Assembly (NCBI GenBank): GCA_050999295.1
Contig: JBPCPI010000036.1
Location: 1 to 8,067 of the forward strand
Direction of reading: 5' to 3'
DNA length: 8,067 bases
From: JACCQS01 sp050999295
GTDB lineage: Bacteria; Actinomycetota; Actinomycetes; Mycobacteriales; Geodermatophilaceae
Shown: positions 5,531-8,067 of the stretch, one piece after another
Layout: every line of letters begins with the position of its first letter
How positions within the stretch are numbered: position 1 is the stretch's first letter
Notes under the pieces: model-generated
Databases searched by the model: none
The model's input: the letters and a program-made list of their open reading frames with translations, nothing else
What the model was told of the DNA's origin: nothing
Position numbers and translations under genes: made by a program

Positions 5531-6508
5531 TCAGGCCGGGGCGGCCGACCTGCCGGCGAACTCGTCGGTGGCCAGGACCAGACAGCGGGTGTTGCCGGGT
5601 TCGGTGCCGGAGTGGCCGGTCGCCGGAACCATGAGGAGCCTGGCCGACGACCAGACCTGATGCAGATCCCAGGCGGTCACCGGTGGGGTGCACATGTCGT
5701 ACCGACCTTGCACTATGATCCCCGGAATGTCTTGCAGCACAGCTGCATTCGCTATCAGCTGGCCTTCCGCCAGCCAGCCCTTGTTCATGAAGTAGTGGTT
5801 CTCGATGCGGGCGAAGGCCAAGGAGTAGGCCGGATCGGCGTAGGCCTCAAGCAGGGCGGGATCCTCGAAGAGGTTTACCGTCGCCGCCTCCCAAACACTC
5901 CAGGCAACCGCCGCGGGACCGTGCACCGCCGGGTCTGGGTCGTTGAGCAGCCGGGAGTAGGCGGTCATCAGGTCGCCGCGCTCGGCCAGGGGGACCGGGG
6001 CGAGGAAGTCTTGCCAGCGTTCGGGAAAGATCGCCGCTGTCCCGCCCTGATAGAACCAATCCAGCTCGCGCTGCCGCAGGGTGAACACACCCCGAAGGAC
6101 CAGTTCGGACACGCGATCCGGATGCATCTGCGCATAGGCCAGGGCAAGGGTCGAGCCCCAGGAGCCGCCGAGCACCAGCCAGTTCTGGATGCCCAGCTTC
6201 TCCCGCAGGGTCTCGATGTCGGCGACCAGGTGCCAGGTCGTGTTCGTGCTGAGGTCGGCGGCGGGATCGCTTGCATGTGGCCGGCTGCGGCCACAACCGC
6301 GCTGGTCGAAGATGACGATCCGGTACCGGTCCGGGTCGAAGAGGCTTCGGTTGTCCGGCTTCGCGCCACCGCCTGGACCGCCATGCAGGAATAGCGCAGG
6401 CTTGCCGTCCGGGTTGCCACTGGTCTCCCAGTAGATCTCGTAGCCGTCGCCGACGTCGACGTGTCCGGACTCGTACGGCTCGATCTCGGGGTAGGGCTCG
6501 CCGGGCAT
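5531..6508 (-). CDS. pip: Prolyl iminopeptidase (alpha/beta hydrolase, peptidase family S33), 325 aa
   Basis: A cytoplasmic serine peptidase that removes N-terminal proline from peptides. Motifs visible in order: YEIYWETSGNPDGKPALFLHGGPGGG (oxyanion region, HGGPGGG at 42-48), IFDQRGCGRSRPHA (67-79), WHLVADIETLREKLGI, nucleophile elbow LGGSWGSTLALAYAQ (Ser116), a helical cap (about 141-245), the acid in GRYDMCTPP (Asp271) and the catalytic His in ATGHSGTEPG (His299). Length and the complete triad fit the S33.001 prolyl aminopeptidase family, and there is no signal peptide. The ATG at 6508 follows directly on a TAG (TAGATG) that closes a short frame running through the repeat element upstream. 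Shine-Dalgarno complementarity is weak. Its mRNA start would lie within or just beyond the 14-bp inverted-repeat element, unless it is transcribed through from the P450 gene. A C-terminal tail of a few residues (GRSAAPA) is unremarkable. Confidence 0.92.
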   Translation of the reverse strand: MPGEPYPEIEPYESGHVDVGDGYEIYWETSGNPDGKPALFLHGGPGGGAKPDNRSLFDPDRYRIVIFDQRGCGRSRPHASDPAADLSTNTTWHLVADIETLREKLGIQNWLVLGGSWGSTLALAYAQMHPDRVSELVLRGVFTLRQRELDWFYQGGTAAIFPERWQDFLAPVPLAERGDLMTAYSRLLNDPDPAVHGPAAVAWSVWEAATVNLFEDPALLEAYADPAYSLAFARIENHYFMNKGWLAEGQLIANAAVLQDIPGIIVQGRYDMCTPPVTAWDLHQVWSSARLLMVPATGHSGTEPGNTRCLVLATDEFAGRSAAPA

Positions 6509-6628
6509 CTAGGACCCCATCTTGTCTCGAGTGAAGGACGCTGTCTTACCCAGCCAGGGAAACGGTCGGGCTGGCGCCTCACCATGCAGTCTTACCCAGC
6601 CAGGGAGACGGTCGGGCTGGCGCCTCAC
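6509..6628 (-). CDS. Possible leader ORF, 39 aa, abutting the pip start codon
   Basis: A GTG-initiated frame (VRRQPDRLPGWVRLHGE...) runs through both 46-bp repeats and ends PWLGKTASFTRDKMGS at a TAG that abuts the pip ATG (TAGATG). Because the repeat period is not a multiple of three, the two copies are read in different frames. The junction resembles termination-reinitiation coupling. A TAGGTT box upstream on the minus strand would fit a -10 element, though its -35 is poor. Codon quality is only moderate and no homologous family is recognised, so the ORF may be a by-product of the repeat. Confidence 0.25.
   Translation of the reverse strand: MRRQPDRLPGWVRLHGEAPARPFPWLGKTASFTRDKMGS
6543..6588. 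repeat. 46-bp tandem repeat, copy 1
   Basis: The unit begins GTCTTACCCAGCC and ends CCATGCA on the plus strand. It is identical to copy 2 except for A instead of G at 6561 and at 6584. It contains a 7-bp hairpin with a 12-base loop. Confidence 0.9.
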
Positions 6629-6634
6629 CGTGCA
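6589..6634. repeat. 46-bp tandem repeat, copy 2
   Basis: Directly follows copy 1 with no spacer and 44 of 46 bases identical. It ends CCGTGCA where copy 1 has CCATGCA. The two substitutions lie in the hairpin loop and in the 3' flank, so the stem CCCAGCC/GGGCTGG is unchanged in both copies. Confidence 0.9.
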
Positions 6635-6663
6635 GTATCGAACCTATGGATACCGGGCGTCCT

Positions 6664-7869
6664 TCACTCGGCTGGGATGAGGGTGACCGGCAGCTCGGCC
6701 AACCCGCGGATGACGAACTCAGGTCGGCGTACGGGTTCGCCAGCCAACTCGATCGTCGCCGTGGCGCTGAGCAGGGCGGCGAAGCAGGCCTGCAACTCGA
6801 CCCGGGCCAGCGGCGCGCCGATGCAGAAGTGGATCCCGGCGCCGAAGGAGATGTGCGGATTCTCGGTTCGGCCGAGCTCGAGACGGTCGGCGTCAGCGAA
6901 GGTTGCCGGGTCTCGATTGGCCGACCCGAGCAGAGCGGCCACCTGCTGTCCCTGTCGTACGGTCACGCCCCCGATCTCGACGTCGCGTACGGCGGTGCGC
7001 TCGAACAGTTGCAGCGGGGAGTCGTACCGCAGCAGTTCTTCGACGGCGCTCGGATTCAAGCCCGGGTCGGTGCGCAGGCGGGCGAGCTCCTTGGGGTGCA
7101 GCAGCAGGGCAAGCATGCCGTTGCACGTGACGTTGACCGTCGCCTCGTGACCGGCGTTGAGCAGCAGGATGCAGGTGGTGACCAGTTCGTCCTCCGTCAG
7201 CCGGTCGCCGTCTGCGTCCCGTACCGAGACCAAGTGACTGAGGAGATCGTCGGCGGGGGTCGTACGGCGATGCGCGGCCAACTCCCGGAGGTAGGCCACG
7301 AACTCCGCGGCCGCGGTCTCGGCGGCGGATTCCAACTCCGCCGGGCGGTCGTACTCGTACATCTTCACGATCGCGTTCGACCACGGGCGCAGCAGCGGCC
7401 GGTCGGACTCGGGGACCCCGAGGAGTTCGGCGATCACGGCGACCGGGAGTTCGTCGGCGTAGGCGGGCACCAAATCGACCACCGCGCCACCTGCTCCCGC
7501 CTCGAGCAGAACGGCGACCAAACGGGCGGCCAAGTCCTCCACCCAGGGCCGCAGCCGCTCGACGTGGCCGTGGGCGAATGCTGCCGCTACCAGCCGCCGC
7601 AGGCGTGGATGCTCGGGCGGTTCCATCTCCAGCAGGGCGTTGCGGTGGATCAAGTTGAACGCCGCGAAGTCGGCCAGCGGTTCCCGGTCGACCCAGATCC
7701 GGCCCAGGCTGCGATGACGCAGGACGGCGTTGGCCTCGGCGTACCCGAACGCCAGCCACATGCCCAGCCGGTCATCCCAGGCGATCGGATGCTCGGCCCG
7801 CCGGGCGGCGAAGACCGGGTACGGGTCGGCGACGAACTCCGGGTCGTCGAGATCGAGCAGGACAGCCAC
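6664..7869 (-). CDS. Cytochrome P450 (class I, soluble bacterial type), 401 aa
   Basis: A heme-thiolate monooxygenase of the soluble actinobacterial CYP type; substrate unknown. Landmarks: N-terminal DPEFVADPYPVFAARR, the B/C region MEPPEHPRLRRLVAAAF (82-98), I-helix LLNAGHEATVN (239-244 AGHEAT), K-helix EELLR (Glu278, Arg281), SANRDPATFADADRL (316-330), and heme loop SFGAGIHFCIGAPLAR (341-356) with heme-ligating Cys349. It is full length with no membrane anchor. The I-helix has Ala243 where most P450s have the oxygen-activating Thr, with Thr244 next; such AGHEAT variants and the AGFEAS of EryF are known. No ferredoxin or reductase gene is in the window, so redox partners must come from elsewhere. 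The start is GTG at 7869, supported by the -10-like TATTCT 7 bases upstream and by the normal N-terminal length. Its stop lies inside the inverted repeat at 6657-6670. Confidence 0.95.
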   Translation of the reverse strand: MAVLLDLDDPEFVADPYPVFAARRAEHPIAWDDRLGMWLAFGYAEANAVLRHRSLGRIWVDREPLADFAAFNLIHRNALLEMEPPEHPRLRRLVAAAFAHGHVERLRPWVEDLAARLVAVLLEAGAGGAVVDLVPAYADELPVAVIAELLGVPESDRPLLRPWSNAIVKMYEYDRPAELESAAETAAAEFVAYLRELAAHRRTTPADDLLSHLVSVRDADGDRLTEDELVTTCILLLNAGHEATVNVTCNGMLALLLHPKELARLRTDPGLNPSAVEELLRYDSPLQLFERTAVRDVEIGGVTVRQGQQVAALLGSANRDPATFADADRLELGRTENPHISFGAGIHFCIGAPLARVELQACFAALLSATATIELAGEPVRRPEFVIRGLAELPVTLIPAE

Positions 7870-7876
7870 GTCGCCG

Positions 7877-7893
7877 AGAATAGATCCGCGGAT
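7877..7893 (-). promoter_or_regulatory. Candidate P450 promoter: -10 box with an adjacent 10-bp palindrome
   Basis: Minus-strand TATTCT (7882-7877) is a good TAnnnT -10 element 7 bases before the GTG start, which would give a leaderless or nearly leaderless mRNA. Directly upstream lies the perfect palindrome ATCCGCGGAT (7884-7893), positioned in the spacer where a repressor could block RNA polymerase. No convincing -35 hexamer is seen. A 10-bp palindrome can arise by chance, so the operator role is speculative. Confidence 0.4.
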
Positions 7894-8067
7894 TCCCCAG
7901 ACCTGGGCCGAATCTGCACGTTATGCACATGATGCGTATCCGGTTTGCTCCGCTGACGCACGAAGACGATGCGACGAATCGGGCTGGGTCAGGCGGCCAC
8001 GAGAGGCGATGTGCCAATTCATGCAGTTTCGCCCTCGATTCCTGCACGTTCTCGCACAGTAACCAGC
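7894..8067. other. Right-end intergenic region, no gene recognised
   Basis: Short open frames exist on both strands, but none has a recognisable domain, a ribosome binding site or convincing composition. TGCAC occurs twice nine bases apart (TGCACGTTATGCACA near 7915-7929), which could be a regulator half-site pair upstream of the P450 gene; this is weak. A gene starting beyond the right edge may use part of this region as its promoter. Confidence 0.4.

Larger units (their letters stand above)
6528..6670. repeat. 143-bp element: 14-bp perfect inverted repeats enclosing tandem hairpins
   Basis: CGAGTGAAGGACGC (6528-6541) is exactly reverse-complemented at 6657-6670. Inside lie two 46-bp tandem copies, each with a CCCAGCC/GGGCTGG hairpin (6549-6555/6568-6574 and 6595-6601/6614-6620; 12-base loops), and a third hairpin GTATC/GATAC (6635-6639/6649-6653). 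The right arm contains the P450 stop codon (6666-6664); the left arm ends 19 bases before the pip ATG. Transcribed from the minus strand, it could fold into a long closing stem with three internal hairpins. It fits a miniature inverted-repeat element or a structured RNA. No transposase gene and no flanking target duplication are visible. Confidence 0.75.

Noticed and set aside
6543..6634. CRISPR array
   Set aside because: There are only two copies, directly adjacent with no spacers, and no cas genes.
6630..6656. tRNA T-arm (minus-strand GGTTCGATAC)
   Set aside because: The hairpin loop has nine bases, there is no anticodon arm or acceptor stem, and the surrounding DNA belongs to the repeat element.
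6528..6670. M-box or guanidine-II riboswitch
   Set aside because: GGTGAGGC appears on the minus strand and tandem hairpins are present, but the rest of the M-box core and the ACGR loops of guanidine-II are missing.
6646..7932. Long plus-strand open frame of about 428 codons
   Set aside because: It is the antisense shadow of the P450 gene, whose minus-strand translation carries all heme-protein motifs.

Overview
This is a high-GC window (roughly two thirds G+C by eye) with actinobacterial gene content: a sensor histidine kinase with a long multi-pass N-terminus, a DUF6226-type protein, paired bacterial PH-domain (YdbS/YdbT-like) membrane proteins, a prolyl iminopeptidase and a soluble class I cytochrome P450. 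Two genes start at GTG with a TAnnnT -10 element only 6-7 bases upstream, a pattern typical of leaderless actinobacterial transcripts. The lineage could be Propionibacteriales (Kribbella/Nocardioides/Microlunatus-like), but that is only an impression.

Layout, left to right. 1-455 (minus): 5' part of a histidine kinase gene that runs off the left edge. 456-727: divergent intergenic stretch with a possible 54-residue ORF. 728-1150 (plus): DUF6226-like protein. 1151-1284: gap between converging genes with a strong stem-loop covering the stop codon of the next gene. 5128-1285 (minus): a compact three-gene unit. It begins with an FAD/NAD(P) disulfide oxidoreductase, overlaps by 8 bases (ATGACTGA) with a one-domain PH membrane protein (YdbS-like), and after a 21-base gap continues with a three-domain PH membrane protein (YdbT-like). 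5286-5528 (minus): a small ORF that looks like the frame-disturbed tail of a zinc-ribbon (zf-TFIIB type) protein, starting 2 bases after the iminopeptidase stop. 5531-6508 (minus): prolyl iminopeptidase, peptidase family S33. 6509-6663: a highly structured intergenic element. 6664-7869 (minus): cytochrome P450. 7870-8067: P450 promoter region and no recognisable gene.

The most unusual content is non-coding. Between the P450 and iminopeptidase genes, a perfect 14-bp inverted repeat (6528-6541 / 6657-6670) encloses two 46-bp tandem copies, each able to form a 7-bp hairpin, plus a third small hairpin. One arm contains the P450 stop codon and the other ends 19 bases before the pip start. This looks like a miniature inverted-repeat element or a multi-helix structured RNA. 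Further repeat structures sit in the unconserved linkers of the PH genes: a 24-bp perfect palindrome, an 18-bp inverted repeat, and three tandem 16-bp units that supply the stop of one PH gene and the start codon of the next. I found no CRISPR array, no complete insertion sequence, and no tRNA or rRNA gene.
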